Positions 31,046 to 39,402 of a stretch of 64,000 nucleotides of DNA are shown here, one piece after another. Within the stretch, counting starts at the first letter, position 1, and every line of letters begins with the position of its first letter. Below the pieces are notes generated by a model. It saw nothing but the letters and a program-made list of their open reading frames with translations. It made no database searches and was not told the DNA's origin. Made by a program: the position numbers and the translations under genes. This DNA is from CADEED01 sp043747835 (lineage in GTDB: Bacteria > Pseudomonadota > Gammaproteobacteria > Steroidobacterales > Steroidobacteraceae). The stretch covers positions 106,209-170,208 of the forward strand of contig JAYTOK010000060.1 of the NCBI GenBank assembly GCA_043747835.1, given 5' to 3'.

Positions 31046-32956
31046 TCAGAAGCTAGTGCAACTGGCCGGCCCGGGCAGCGCGGTGTTGCCGTTGGGGCGG
31101 CTGGCCTGAAATCCCCATTCGCCGACACCACCCGGCGTCAGGGCACCGTTATGCCCGCCGGGGCGCGCGGTTACGGTCTGCCCGCTGATGGTCAACGTGG
31201 CATTCCACGAGCCCGTGATGGTGTGTCCAGGCGGGAGGGTGAACGTGACGGTCCAACCGGAGATGTTAGAGGTGCCGGTGTTGGTGACGCGGACCGGTTG
31301 AATGACGTAGCCATTGCTCCATTGGCCCTGGACGGTGAGCGTCGCCGCGCAGCCGCCGCCACCGCTTCCTCCGCCGTTCGCGGTTGTCACGGTGATCGCT
31401 CCGGAGAAGCCGGACGCGTTGCCGGCCGCGTCGCGAGCGCGGACTTGGTAGCGGTAGATAGTGTTGGCGGTCAAGCCGGTGTTGGCAAAAGACGCGGTTG
31501 TCGACGTGCCGATCGACGCGAAGGTGCCGCCACTCGCGCCCGCTGCCCGGAAGATGTCATACCCTGACACAGCGACGTTGTCCGTCGACGCGGGCCAGGA
31601 GAGGTTGACCGACGACGCGGTGACGCTCGAGGCGATGGGCGTGCCCGGCACGGTGGGAGACTGCGTGTCCCCGGTGCTGCCGGAGGTCGTGGCGACCACC
31701 GACGAGGTAAAGCTCGACGTATTGCCGGCCGCATCGCGCGCGCGCACCTGGTACCGGAACGTGGTGTTCGATGTCAGGCCCGAGTTCGTGAACGTGGTCC
31801 CTGATGAGGTGCCGATGGAGGTGAACGTTCCGCCGCTCGATCCCGGGGCGCGGAAGATGTCGTAGCCGCTGACACCCACGTTGTCGGTCGACGTCGCCCA
31901 CGACAGCGTCACGGATGAGGCGGTCACCGCCACCGACGGCTGCCCTGGTACCGACGGAGGTTGTGTGTCCGTCGGCGGCGTGACCGGACCCGCCGCGATC
32001 GCCAGCTCATACGCACGCTGTGCCACGAACTGGCCTGCCGTGCCGATGCAGCCGTCGGCTTCTCCGGGCAGCTTGGCCCAGACGAACGCGTCGATCTTCG
32101 CATCGCCGGTGACGTTCGTGCTCGCGATGCCGATGGCACGGCCCGCGGGATCGCACCACTCGGAACCCACCGGCCCATTGCCGTTGCGGCTGGTGTCGAT
32201 GACGGCCTGCAGGCGGGAGATGCCGGTGGCGGCGATGACCTGCTTGGCGTAGGAAATCTCGGCCGACGTGGTCCGATAGTTAGAGACGTTGGTGGAGATG
32301 CCATCCGCGCTGTTTGCAATGTCCGACGCGACGAGACGCGATGCCGCTTCCGAGGGCGACAGCCAGTTCGAATGTCCGATGTCGAAGTACACGCGGGCCT
32401 GGCTCGATCCGGCCTTGAGCCGCTTGCCCGCGTACGCCATCGACGCTCGGGTCTCGGCCTGCTGCCCGGCGGACAAGCAGCTGGTCATGATCGGGAGCAC
32501 GTCGGGCTCGAGGATGATGAGGGCTGGACGATTCTGCAGACCCGCTGCCAGTTGATCGATCCAGGCACGGTACGCACCGTGGTCCGACAGGCCACCGCCC
32601 GCCAGGCCACCGCAGTCACGATTCGGAATGTTGTACACGATCAAGATCGGGATCTTGCCCGCGGCCGCGGCGGCGCCGACGTGGCTGCTCACTTGGGCGG
32701 CCACCGTGGGCGTGTTGTTCTGGGTGAACCAGCGGCCCTGGGGCACACTTGCGATCCGATCTCGAATGACCGGCATGCGGGAGTCGCCTGGGTTCATCGC
32801 CACCCAACGCGCCGCCTGTGTGGTGGAATCGACATAGAACACTGAGTTGTTAGTCTGCGCCGCGGCGGGCCGCGCCAGCAGGAGACCGAGCGCGCCGGCC
32901 ACCGCGATCAGCAGCAGTTGGCGGAAGGAAATAAAGCGGCTGATGGAACTACTCAT
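31046..32956 (-). CDS. Secreted GH6 cellulase (endoglucanase/cellobiohydrolase) with two Fn3 and a C-terminal CBM2
   Basis: The 636-residue enzyme starts at ATG 32956 with AAGGAG 5 nt upstream. A Sec signal ends RPAAA-QTN. The GH6 domain (about 36-335) shows IPNRDCGG (general-acid Asp in RDC), LIILEPDVLP, SEWCDPAGRAIG and FVWAKLPGEADGCIG, all hallmarks of inverting family-6 enzymes that cut beta-1,4-glucan. Two fibronectin-III domains follow (each with VSGYDIFRA and YQVRARDAAGN), then a Gly linker and a CBM2 cellulose-binding domain beginning GCAATLTVQGQWSNGY and ending GPASCTSF. It probably acts outside the cell. This modular build is more common in actinobacteria than in proteobacteria. Confidence 0.94.
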   Translation of the reverse strand: MSSSISRFISFRQLLLIAVAGALGLLLARPAAAQTNNSVFYVDSTTQAARWVAMNPGDSRMPVIRDRIASVPQGRWFTQNNTPTVAAQVSSHVGAAAAAGKIPILIVYNIPNRDCGGLAGGGLSDHGAYRAWIDQLAAGLQNRPALIILEPDVLPIMTSCLSAGQQAETRASMAYAGKRLKAGSSQARVYFDIGHSNWLSPSEAASRLVASDIANSADGISTNVSNYRTTSAEISYAKQVIAATGISRLQAVIDTSRNGNGPVGSEWCDPAGRAIGIASTNVTGDAKIDAFVWAKLPGEADGCIGTAGQFVAQRAYELAIAAGPVTPPTDTQPPSVPGQPSVAVTASSVTLSWATSTDNVGVSGYDIFRAPGSSGGTFTSIGTSSGTTFTNSGLTSNTTFRYQVRARDAAGNTSSFTSSVVATTSGSTGDTQSPTVPGTPIASSVTASSVNLSWPASTDNVAVSGYDIFRAAGASGGTFASIGTSTTASFANTGLTANTIYRYQVRARDAAGNASGFSGAITVTTANGGGSGGGGCAATLTVQGQWSNGYVIQPVRVTNTGTSNISGWTVTFTLPPGHTITGSWNATLTISGQTVTARPGGHNGALTPGGVGEWGFQASRPNGNTALPGPASCTSF

Positions 32957-32997
32957 GACAACTCCTTTTGCTTCGCATCCAGTCTTCCGTGAATCGA

Positions 32998-33021
32998 TGG
33001 GAACGCTGCCCAGCGGTTCCA
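32998..33021. promoter_or_regulatory. Candidate operator in the cellulase leader
   Basis: TGGGAACGCTG-CC-CAGCGGTTCCA is a 24-bp inverted repeat (9 of 11 arm positions match) 41 nt upstream of the cellulase ATG. Its TGG..CGCT half-sites look like LacI-family sugar-regulator sites. The rest of 32957-33318 shows no gene. Confidence 0.4.
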
Positions 33022-33381
33022 ACGTGTCTCGCCGGAGTACACAGTCACGCGGGGACTGTGTCAACGGGACTTCGGGCATCACGGCGTGATGTCCTGGCGG
33101 CCATCGCGGCCACTCGCTGGAATGGCTCGAAGCTGTCCGACGAGACATCGATTTGCAACTGACTTGAAGAATGAATGACCCGACGTCCGCTGGCTGAGTA
33201 AGACTCGCGGCGGCACCCATAGTTTGCTGGAGGAGCATTGTGGCTATCTACACGATGTTTTCGCGAAGGCGGACAAGCACGGGAAGAATAGTTGTTGTTC
33301 TTCGATCCCACGCCGTAGCTTGCGGGCCGGGATGGCAAGGCCTCATGCTGTCGGCCTCCGATCTGTCAAACGGGAAACGAC

Positions 33382-33963
33382 ATGCGCACCAGAGCCGTCT
33401 CGATCACGTTCGATCAATCCCTGCCGATGATGTTGGCGCTGGTGCTGGTGGCCTGCGCCACGCAGCAGGCCTTGAAAGTCGTAGTGCCGCGCGCCGGCGA
33501 CGTCGCGATGAGTGTCGTCAAGACGCCCGCCGAGCAAAGCTATGCAAACGCGGGCGATGCGCAGTGGGACCTTCCGTTCCCATTCGAGGAGAACGAAACG
33601 GCCGTCTATCCACCGGAGCTGCTGTCCGCAAATCTGCCGCCGATGACGGTGCGTGTTCGCATCATCGTCGACGAGCACGGGTCAGTCGTCGATTCCGTGG
33701 CGCTGGCGGTGCCACCTGACTACCCGCAGTTCTTGGCCGCCGTGCAGGGCGCCGTGCTTGAGTGGAAGTTCTGGCCGCTCGTGAAGTGGCAGGCCGTCGC
33801 AGGCACTCGAACGGACATCGAGTTCAACGGATGGGTGCGCAGGTATGAAGGCACCGCGACTGCGTTGCCGTTCCATCAGGACTACGACATCACGTTTACG
33901 CAGAAGGATGGGAAGGGCGTGGTCACTCCGTCCGCGCCCGCTCCGCGCGCGGCGGGGCAGTGA
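33382..33963 (+). CDS. TonB-C-terminal-like lipoprotein, duplicate copy 2
   Basis: The 193-residue protein is about 93 % identical by hand count to the product of 6316-6897, with the same lipobox LVAC and the same TonB-C-like region (VYPPELLSANLPPMTVRVRI, then IVDEHGSVVDS). Substitutions are spread over the whole length and none destroys the lipobox. It is convergent with protease copy 2 at 34035. Conservation of both members of the pair after duplication, without a stop or frameshift in either copy, implies that both remain under selection. Confidence 0.75.
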   Translation: MRTRAVSITFDQSLPMMLALVLVACATQQALKVVVPRAGDVAMSVVKTPAEQSYANAGDAQWDLPFPFEENETAVYPPELLSANLPPMTVRVRIIVDEHGSVVDSVALAVPPDYPQFLAAVQGAVLEWKFWPLVKWQAVAGTRTDIEFNGWVRRYEGTATALPFHQDYDITFTQKDGKGVVTPSAPAPRAAGQ

Positions 33964-34034
33964 ACCGCTCGCCAAGGAGCTTGCTGAGCGAACCCCTTGT
34001 GGTTAGTTCGCCGACGCCGGGACCGAGGGATTGT

Positions 34035-34814
34035 TCAGCGCGACTTCAATACGCGCCGGATCCATGGGGCGAAGGCGCTGACGCGGGGATATAGCTCCAG
34101 CACGCCGTAGTGGCCGAGCTTTCGTTCCACCGGCCGGGCATCCTGCGCGGAGCCAACACCAACGACGTAGAGTTTTCCGTTCGATTCGAGATACGCGGGA
34201 TTGCCGCTGTCTCCATCGCCACAGATTCCCTCGAGCGGGGTCACATCGGGATCGTCGGGCGCGTCGAAGCGAAACACGAGTTGCGTGCCCTCGACGCGCA
34301 GTACCCGATTGGTCGCCGCGCGCATCGTCAGGTCGTCAATCGTCGGGCCCGTGAGCCCATTGCCGAATCGACCCGCGCCGACAAGCGTGAGAGTGAGTCC
34401 TGCTTCATCGGACTTCGTGTAGAGGTGTGCAGGCTCGATACCGCGGACAGCGGTGCGCAGACGTACGAGCGCGATGTCGTGTTGCACGTCGTCCCAGGTC
34501 TTGATGCCGTGCCAGAGCGGATGCTGAACGAGATCTTCGATCTCGTAGCGTGATCCTCCGACCTCCGCGATGTCACCGGGTTTCAGTTCCGCGACGATGT
34601 GACCAGCTGTCAGCACCCACTTGGCGTCGATGAGGGTGCCCATACCGTCCATCCCGTTGCCGCTGTCCTTGACGTGGAAGATCACGGTGGCGGGAAAATT
34701 CTTCGCGAGCTCGATGTACTGCCGATCGTCGCGGTCGTGGCGAATGACGATCGCCTGCGCCGGCACCCACGCAAACGCGGCGAGACATGCGAGCGTTGCA
34801 GACCATTTGCGCAC
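34035..34814 (-). CDS. Secreted trypsin-like serine protease, duplicate copy 2
   Basis: The 259-residue S1 protease starts at GTG 34814, which has a perfect GGAGG 7 nt upstream (GGGAGGAAAAGCC-GTG). A Sec signal ends WVPAQA and the mature chain begins IVIRHD. The catalytic triad is His72, Asp113 and Ser203 (GDGDSGNP). About 19 of 259 residues differ from copy 1. An upstream in-frame extension across the tRNA is not used, given the ribosome site. In this copy the gene keeps its own upstream region, bounded about 150 bp away by a tRNA-Asn in the same orientation. Confidence 0.9.
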   Translation of the reverse strand: MRKWSATLACLAAFAWVPAQAIVIRHDRDDRQYIELAKNFPATVIFHVKDSGNGMDGMGTLIDAKWVLTAGHIVAELKPGDIAEVGGSRYEIEDLVQHPLWHGIKTWDDVQHDIALVRLRTAVRGIEPAHLYTKSDEAGLTLTLVGAGRFGNGLTGPTIDDLTMRAATNRVLRVEGTQLVFRFDAPDDPDVTPLEGICGDGDSGNPAYLESNGKLYVVGVGSAQDARPVERKLGHYGVLELYPRVSAFAPWIRRVLKSR

Positions 34815-34961
34815 GGCTTTTCCTCCCTGTGAAGACGGTACCTCAGCTGGAGGAACGGTAGATAGCGCGAAAACACGGTTGCGGCTGCAACGGTGCTCGA
34901 ACGGAGGTGGAGGCCGGAATCGGCCGCTGCGCTGGAAAGCGCGTAAGTGGCCGTTTGAAAG

Positions 34962-35036
34962 TGGCTCCTGGGTTGGACTCGAACCAACGACCAACGGATT
35001 AACAGTCCGACGCTCTACCAACTGAGCTACCAGGGA
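34962..35036 (-). tRNA. tRNA-Asn (GTT), damaged second copy
   Basis: It is identical to the copy at 11708 in anticodon loop, D-arm and T-arm. The 3' acceptor strand, however, reads CCAGGA instead of CCAGGGA: one base is missing. The acceptor stem then has a mismatch and a wobble at the tip and loses its discriminator register. It is probably a pseudo-tRNA unless the missing base is a sequencing error. Confidence 0.85.
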
Positions 35037-35272
35037 ACTGAGAGCCTTTCGAGGGCGCGCCTTCTGTAGGCGGCCCCGGCTTCCGTCAAGAAATCCCACG
35101 CTTATCCGGAACTTACGCCCGAAAATCTTGACTCGGGACGCCCTCCATGGCCGGGTCCTGCCGCTTTTTCCCATCCGCGGGCAAGATGCCTGTCGAATTT
35201 GTCGATCCCGCCGTCGCTCAATCGTCCATGTCGCACGGAGCCACGGTGGCATCCACATATAAGGAGTGCGCG

Positions 35273-35707
35273 ATGAAGGTCATGGTGATGGTCAAGGCCA
35301 CGAAGAACAGCGAAGCGAACGCGATGCCCACGGAACAGCTCATCACGGAAATGATGGCGTACAACGAAAAGCTCGTGAAGGCGGGGATCATGAAGGGCGG
35401 TGATGGACTCAAGCCCAGCAAGTTTGGCAAGCGCATGCGCTTCGGCGCCGGCAAGAAGACTGTCATCGACGGACCGTTCGCGGAAACCAAGGAGCTCGTC
35501 GCGGGCTACTGGGTCTGGGAAGTGAAGTCGATGGACGAGGCGGTCGAGTGGTTGAAGCTCTGCCCGGATCCGATGCCCGGTGAGGAATCGGAGATCGAGA
35601 TTCGCCCCTACGTGACGATGGAGGATTTCGGCGAGGCGGCGACGCCTGAGCTCAAGGCGAAGGAAGCGTCGCTGCGCGAGCAGATCGGCGCCGAGCATCG
35701 CGACTGA
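35273..35707 (+). CDS. YciI/DGPF-domain protein, paralogue 2
   Basis: The 144-residue protein begins at ATG 35273 with AAGGAG 6 nt upstream. It shares with the paralogue at 30355 the start MKVMVMVKATKNSEANAMPT, the core IDGPFAETKELVAGYWVWEV and the end IEIRPYVTMEDFGE. Such proteins form ferredoxin-like dimers, and their reaction is not defined. No ECF42 sigma gene adjoins it. The pair probably arose by duplication in the same region that carries the 1.8-kb duplicated segment. Confidence 0.88.
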   Translation: MKVMVMVKATKNSEANAMPTEQLITEMMAYNEKLVKAGIMKGGDGLKPSKFGKRMRFGAGKKTVIDGPFAETKELVAGYWVWEVKSMDEAVEWLKLCPDPMPGEESEIEIRPYVTMEDFGEAATPELKAKEASLREQIGAEHRD

Positions 35708-36037
35708 CGAGGTAGTTTGGAGTGGGCCATGGATGCATGGCCCGGTTCCCTCGACGTTACGCGGCGCCGCTCGCCTTCGCGCAACGCCGGATCACTTCCC
35801 ACAGCGGCAGTCCGGGCAAATCCGAAACGTCCACGCGATACAGCGCGTCAATGTCGGTAGTGAGCCCATCCTCCGACATTCGCCCGCCAGGTAGAGAAGG
35901 CGACCGGGAGTGACTGGACATCACATCCCGCCAGTCCCGCCCGAAACTCTTCAACGATCATGTTCACGCGATCGGGCTCGCATATCGCCTTGGCAACTTC
36001 CGGAAGCTTGCCGGTCGGCGCGAGACTACAACTGGAG
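35708..36037. other. Stretch without a well-supported gene
   Basis: A minus-strand frame ending at 35757 reads TDIDALYRVDVSDLPGLPLWEVIRRCAKASGAA and has protein-like composition. Its start (TTG 35954 or an internal ATG) has no good ribosome site. Nothing else is recognisable. Confidence 0.35.
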
Positions 36038-36310
36038 TCAGCCGGATTTCGGAATGTCCTTCGTCGTCTCGCCGACGCCGACGCGACCCAAGCCTTTGTT
36101 GCTTTCCAGCTTCGAGCTTGTGTCGCCCTGGTTTTGACTCTGGCGAAACTTCGCCAGGCCATCGGTTTCCTTGGGTTTCGCGGCGGCGCTTTTCCCCGGG
36201 TTGGTCGGATCGAAGGTCGGGCGACCCGTCGAGCCAAGTGGGTCATTCGCGCCCGGTTGGGGTAACGAAGTGTCGGTGCGAGGCGGGGATTTGTGAGTCG
36301 TGTATGCCAT
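36038..36310 (-). CDS. Small hydrophilic, disordered protein
   Basis: The 90-residue frame begins ATGGCATACACG with GGAGA 5 nt upstream. The product is rich in Pro, Ser, Thr, Gly, Lys and Asp, with no hydrophobic core (GANDPLGSTGRPTFDPTNPG, later KPKETDGLAKFRQSQ). It looks intrinsically disordered, like small stress-linked proteins. There is no known family and no operon partner. The good ribosome site and lack of low-complexity artefacts make a real gene likely. Confidence 0.55.
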   Translation of the reverse strand: MAYTTHKSPPRTDTSLPQPGANDPLGSTGRPTFDPTNPGKSAAAKPKETDGLAKFRQSQNQGDTSSKLESNKGLGRVGVGETTKDIPKSG

Positions 36311-36403
36311 GGGCGTCTCCGATGCGGGATGGATAGATGCATCCTAGTCGGGATCGGCAGGCAGTCGTGTCATCAATTGCGAGGGAATCGCTGATACCGC
36401 CCG

Positions 36404-36427
36404 GAAATTGGGGTCTGACCCCATTTA
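36404..36427. repeat. GGGGTCTGACCCC repeat unit
   Basis: The core GGGGTCTGACCCC (36410-36422) with AATT/ATTT flanks ends exactly at the stop codon of the diguanylate cyclase gene (TTA at 36425-36427 on the plus strand). Confidence 0.7.
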
Positions 36428-38233
36428 CGCGACCTGATTCCGGCCTGCGCGCTTGGCGCGATACAACTGCGTGTCCGCCGCGTGCACGAGCTCGCCCAGT
36501 TCCGCGCTGCCATCCCACTGCGCGAGCCCGATGCTGATCGTGATCGCGAGCCCCGGATGCATCTCTTTCCACTCGTGCGCTGCAACCGCGACGCGCAGCG
36601 ACTCGCAGAATCCGGTCGCGTCGTCACGCGTCATGCCGGGCAGGATCAACGCGAACTCCTCACCACCAATGCGCGCGAGCAGATCGCTGTGACGACAGTG
36701 CCGCCGCATGATCGCGGCGCTTTCCTTCAACGCGCGATCGCCGACCGGATGTCCGAGCGCGTCGTTCACGACCTTGAAATGATCGAGATCCGCGATCGCG
36801 ATGCTGAGCGGCTGGCCGACGGCGAGCGCGATTTCGATCTCCGACGTCAACCGCTGCATGAACGCGCGCCGGTTCGCGACGCCAGTCAACGCGTCTTCCT
36901 GCGATTCGCGTTCGAGCACCTGGCCGCGTTCGCGCAGCATCGCGATCAGCCGTTCCTTCTCGATGCTGGCCTTCTCGAGCTCGGTAGTTCGCTCGACGAC
37001 TCGCGCTTCGAGGTCGCGCCGGTAGTTCTCGAGATCCTCGAACGCACGAGCACTCGCGAGAGCGCCCGCGACGTGATCGCCGAGCTGGCGCATCAGGTTC
37101 AGATCGGCACGTTCGTAGGTGCGCGGTTGCGCGTGCTGCACGCAAAGAAGTCCCAGCACGATGCCGTCGTTCACGAGCGGCACGGCGAGCAGGGAGCCGC
37201 TCGCGCGTTCCTCGATTCCGGCACGCTGCGCGAGCGCGGGCGGCGCATCGCGCCAGTCGCTGACGAGCAGCGGCTCGGCCCGCGACACGAGCCAGCCGAA
37301 CAATCCGGCGTCGATGGGCTGCGTGCCCGCCGCGAGGCGCTCGCCATTGCGCTCGTGCACGCGGATGTCGAGCAGCCGGCGTTCGCGATCGACGAGCGCG
37401 AGATGCAACTCTTCGAAGCGGAACAGCGTGCGGATCTCGGCGACGATGCGTTCGACGAGCGACTCCACCTGGCGCGCGCCCTGCAGCGCGCGGCCGGCTT
37501 CGAACAGACGTGTCAGCGGTCCGGTCTCAGCGCCTGGGGAGCCGCGCTGCGTGCCGATGCTGTTGAAACTCAGCACGAACAACAGCATCAGACCCGCGAA
37601 CAATCCGAACACGGCGAAGTTGCCGACGTTGAAGAGCACGGCGGCGAGGACGCCCGCGGGCACGAAGATGAGATCGGAGAGCGCGTAACTCGGCGTGACG
37701 ATGCGGCGCACGTCGCGCCCGTCGAAGTGGAAAAATAGCATCATCAGCACGATGTTCACGGTCTGTGCGGTGAGCGCCATGGCGACGAGCGGCCACACAT
37801 CCGTGGCCAGCAATCCATCGAGCGGGTGGTGGCCGCCGCAGGCGTAGTACACCGCGCCGGCGGCGAGCAGCATCAGCGCGGTCATCGACGCGTTGTGCAC
37901 GGCCCGCAACCCGGCGACCTTCAGAGATCCGTGGCTGTAGCGGCGGCTGACGAGCGGCCAGATGAGAGAGGCCGCGGCGCAGACACTGGCGGCGACGACG
38001 GGTTCGTACACGAGCAACAAGCCGACGTGCACGAGGCGCTCCATCGAGATGAGGCCGAGTCGCGGCGCGCGCAGCCCGAACTGCCAGACGAAGAGGCTGG
38101 CGCCGATGCCGAACATAACGACCCACCACGACGGGAAACTGCCGCCGCGAAGCCATGCCAGGACGAGCGCGCCGGTCGCCGCACCCGCGAGGAGCACGGT
38201 GTAGATGGCGAGTTTCAGGTAGCGCGAGCGCAT
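36425..38233 (-). CDS. Membrane diguanylate cyclase with GAF and GGDEF domains
   Basis: The 602-residue protein starts with about seven membrane helices (residues 5-225, MASE-like sensor). A GAF domain follows (about 245-395, with LLAVPLVNDGIVLGLLCVQH), then a coiled coil and a C-terminal GGDEF domain (about 435-600). The active site reads GGEEF, and the substrate-binding DLDHFKVVNDALGHPVGD is intact, so cyclic-di-GMP synthesis is expected. There is no EAL domain and I see no inhibitory RxxD five residues before GGEEF, so product feedback may be weak. The stop codon lies at the edge of a palindromic repeat. Confidence 0.93.
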   Translation of the reverse strand: MRSRYLKLAIYTVLLAGAATGALVLAWLRGGSFPSWWVVMFGIGASLFVWQFGLRAPRLGLISMERLVHVGLLLVYEPVVAASVCAAASLIWPLVSRRYSHGSLKVAGLRAVHNASMTALMLLAAGAVYYACGGHHPLDGLLATDVWPLVAMALTAQTVNIVLMMLFFHFDGRDVRRIVTPSYALSDLIFVPAGVLAAVLFNVGNFAVFGLFAGLMLLFVLSFNSIGTQRGSPGAETGPLTRLFEAGRALQGARQVESLVERIVAEIRTLFRFEELHLALVDRERRLLDIRVHERNGERLAAGTQPIDAGLFGWLVSRAEPLLVSDWRDAPPALAQRAGIEERASGSLLAVPLVNDGIVLGLLCVQHAQPRTYERADLNLMRQLGDHVAGALASARAFEDLENYRRDLEARVVERTTELEKASIEKERLIAMLRERGQVLERESQEDALTGVANRRAFMQRLTSEIEIALAVGQPLSIAIADLDHFKVVNDALGHPVGDRALKESAAIMRRHCRHSDLLARIGGEEFALILPGMTRDDATGFCESLRVAVAAHEWKEMHPGLAITISIGLAQWDGSAELGELVHAADTQLYRAKRAGRNQVA

Positions 38234-38291
38234 TTTGCATCGAGTCTAACGCAGTGGGCGGGCGGCCCGGCCGGGGTGTATCTTGCAGTGC

Positions 38292-39281
38292 ATGAACAAG
38301 CGTCAGCTCGGTCAAGGCCTCGAAGTCTCCGCCCTGGGCCTGGGGTGCATGGGCATGAGCCACGGGTACGGCAAATGGCCGGCGAAATCCGAGATGATCG
38401 CGCTGACGCGCGCGGCGGTGGATCGCGGGGTCACGCTGTTCGACACGGCCGAGGTCTACGGACCGTTCACGAACGAGATGATCGTCGGCGAGGCGCTGAA
38501 GCCGGTTCGCGACCAGGTCGTGATCGCGACGAAGTTCGGGTTCAACATCAACCCGGATGGAACCCAGGGACAGGGCGTGAACAGCCAGCCCGCGCACATC
38601 CGCGCGGTTGTCGACGCGTCGTTGAAGCGGCTGCAGATCGACTCGATCGACCTGTTGTATCAGCACCGTGTGGATCCCGACGTGCCGATCGAAGATGTCG
38701 CGGGCGCGGTGCGGGATTTGATCCTGGCGGGGAAGGTGAAGCACTTCGGGCTGTCCGAAGCGGCGGCGGCGACGATTCGTCGAGCGCATGCCGTGCAGCG
38801 CGTCAGCGCGGTGCAGAACGAGTATTCCCTCTGGTATCGCGATGTGGAAACCGAGTTGTTCCCGACGCTCGAGGAACTGGGGATCGGGTTGGTGCCGTAC
38901 AGCCCGTTGGGCCGCGGGTTTCTGACCGGGGCGATGACGGCGAACACGACGTTCGACGAGAAAGATTTTCGCAATGCACTGCCGCGGTTCAAGCCGGAGG
39001 CGTTGGCGGCGAATCAGGCTCTGATCGATCTGCTCAAATCCATCGCGGAGAGCAAGGGCGCGACGCCCGCGCAGATCGCGCTCGCGTGGTTGCTGGCGCA
39101 GAAGCCGTGGGTCGTGCCGATTCCGGGCACGACGAAGCTGATGCGGCTCGAAGAGAACCTCCATGCCGCGACGCTCGAACTGACGGCGAAGGACTTGCGC
39201 GAGATCGAAGTCGCAACGTCGAGCGTGGATGTGACGGGCGCGAGGTATCCGGTGCATCTCGAGCAGATGACGGGGAGATGA
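38292..39281 (+). CDS. Aldo/keto reductase (AKR13/YakC-like)
   Basis: The 329-residue NADPH-dependent oxidoreductase of the TIM-barrel AKR superfamily starts MNKRQLGQGLEVSALGLGCMGMSHGYG. It has the catalytic DTAEVYGPFTNE (Asp, Tyr), the Lys in VIATKFGF and His in DLLYQHRVDP. The cofactor end reads PIPGTTKLMRLEENL. Start ATG 38292 is preferred over TTG 38283. The physiological aldehyde or ketone is unknown. The next operon encodes aldehyde oxidoreductase PaoABC, so both may deal with reactive aldehydes (inference). Its stop codon overlaps the large palindrome at 39280. Confidence 0.93.
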   Translation: MNKRQLGQGLEVSALGLGCMGMSHGYGKWPAKSEMIALTRAAVDRGVTLFDTAEVYGPFTNEMIVGEALKPVRDQVVIATKFGFNINPDGTQGQGVNSQPAHIRAVVDASLKRLQIDSIDLLYQHRVDPDVPIEDVAGAVRDLILAGKVKHFGLSEAAAATIRRAHAVQRVSAVQNEYSLWYRDVETELFPTLEELGIGLVPYSPLGRGFLTGAMTANTTFDEKDFRNALPRFKPEALAANQALIDLLKSIAESKGATPAQIALAWLLAQKPWVVPIPGTTKLMRLEENLHAATLELTAKDLREIEVATSSVDVTGARYPVHLEQMTGR

Positions 39282-39334
39282 TTAAAAGGGGACAGATCTA
39301 TTTAGCCGCTAAATAGATCTGTCCCCTTTTAATC
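39280..39334. repeat. Perfect 27-bp inverted repeat (GGGGACAGATCTATTTAGC type)
   Basis: GATTAAAAGGGGACAGATCT...(39280-39306) and its exact reverse complement (39308-39334) are separated by a single C. It starts within the aldo/keto reductase stop codon and ends 69 bp before paoA. It could also act as a bidirectional terminator (poly-A/T edges). Confidence 0.85.
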
Positions 39335-39402
39335 CGACAGCGCCGCACTTGCCTCTGCGCTACTCTCCGCCCAGCCAGCCGAACGCCAGCAGGAGAGCCC
39401 GC

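Larger units (their letters stand above)
33319..35091. repeat. Duplicated segment, copy 2 (continuous)
   Basis: This copy matches 6254-7730 and then 11628-11840 without the 3.9-kb accessory block. It contains a TonB-like lipoprotein gene, a convergent trypsin-like protease gene and a tRNA-Asn. It is therefore the uninterrupted version of the segment. Confidence 0.85.

Noticed and set aside
34815..35258. N-terminal extension of protease copy 2 across the tRNA-Asn
   Set aside because: A GGAGG-GTG start at 34814 precedes a normal signal peptide, and the extension would translate a tRNA.
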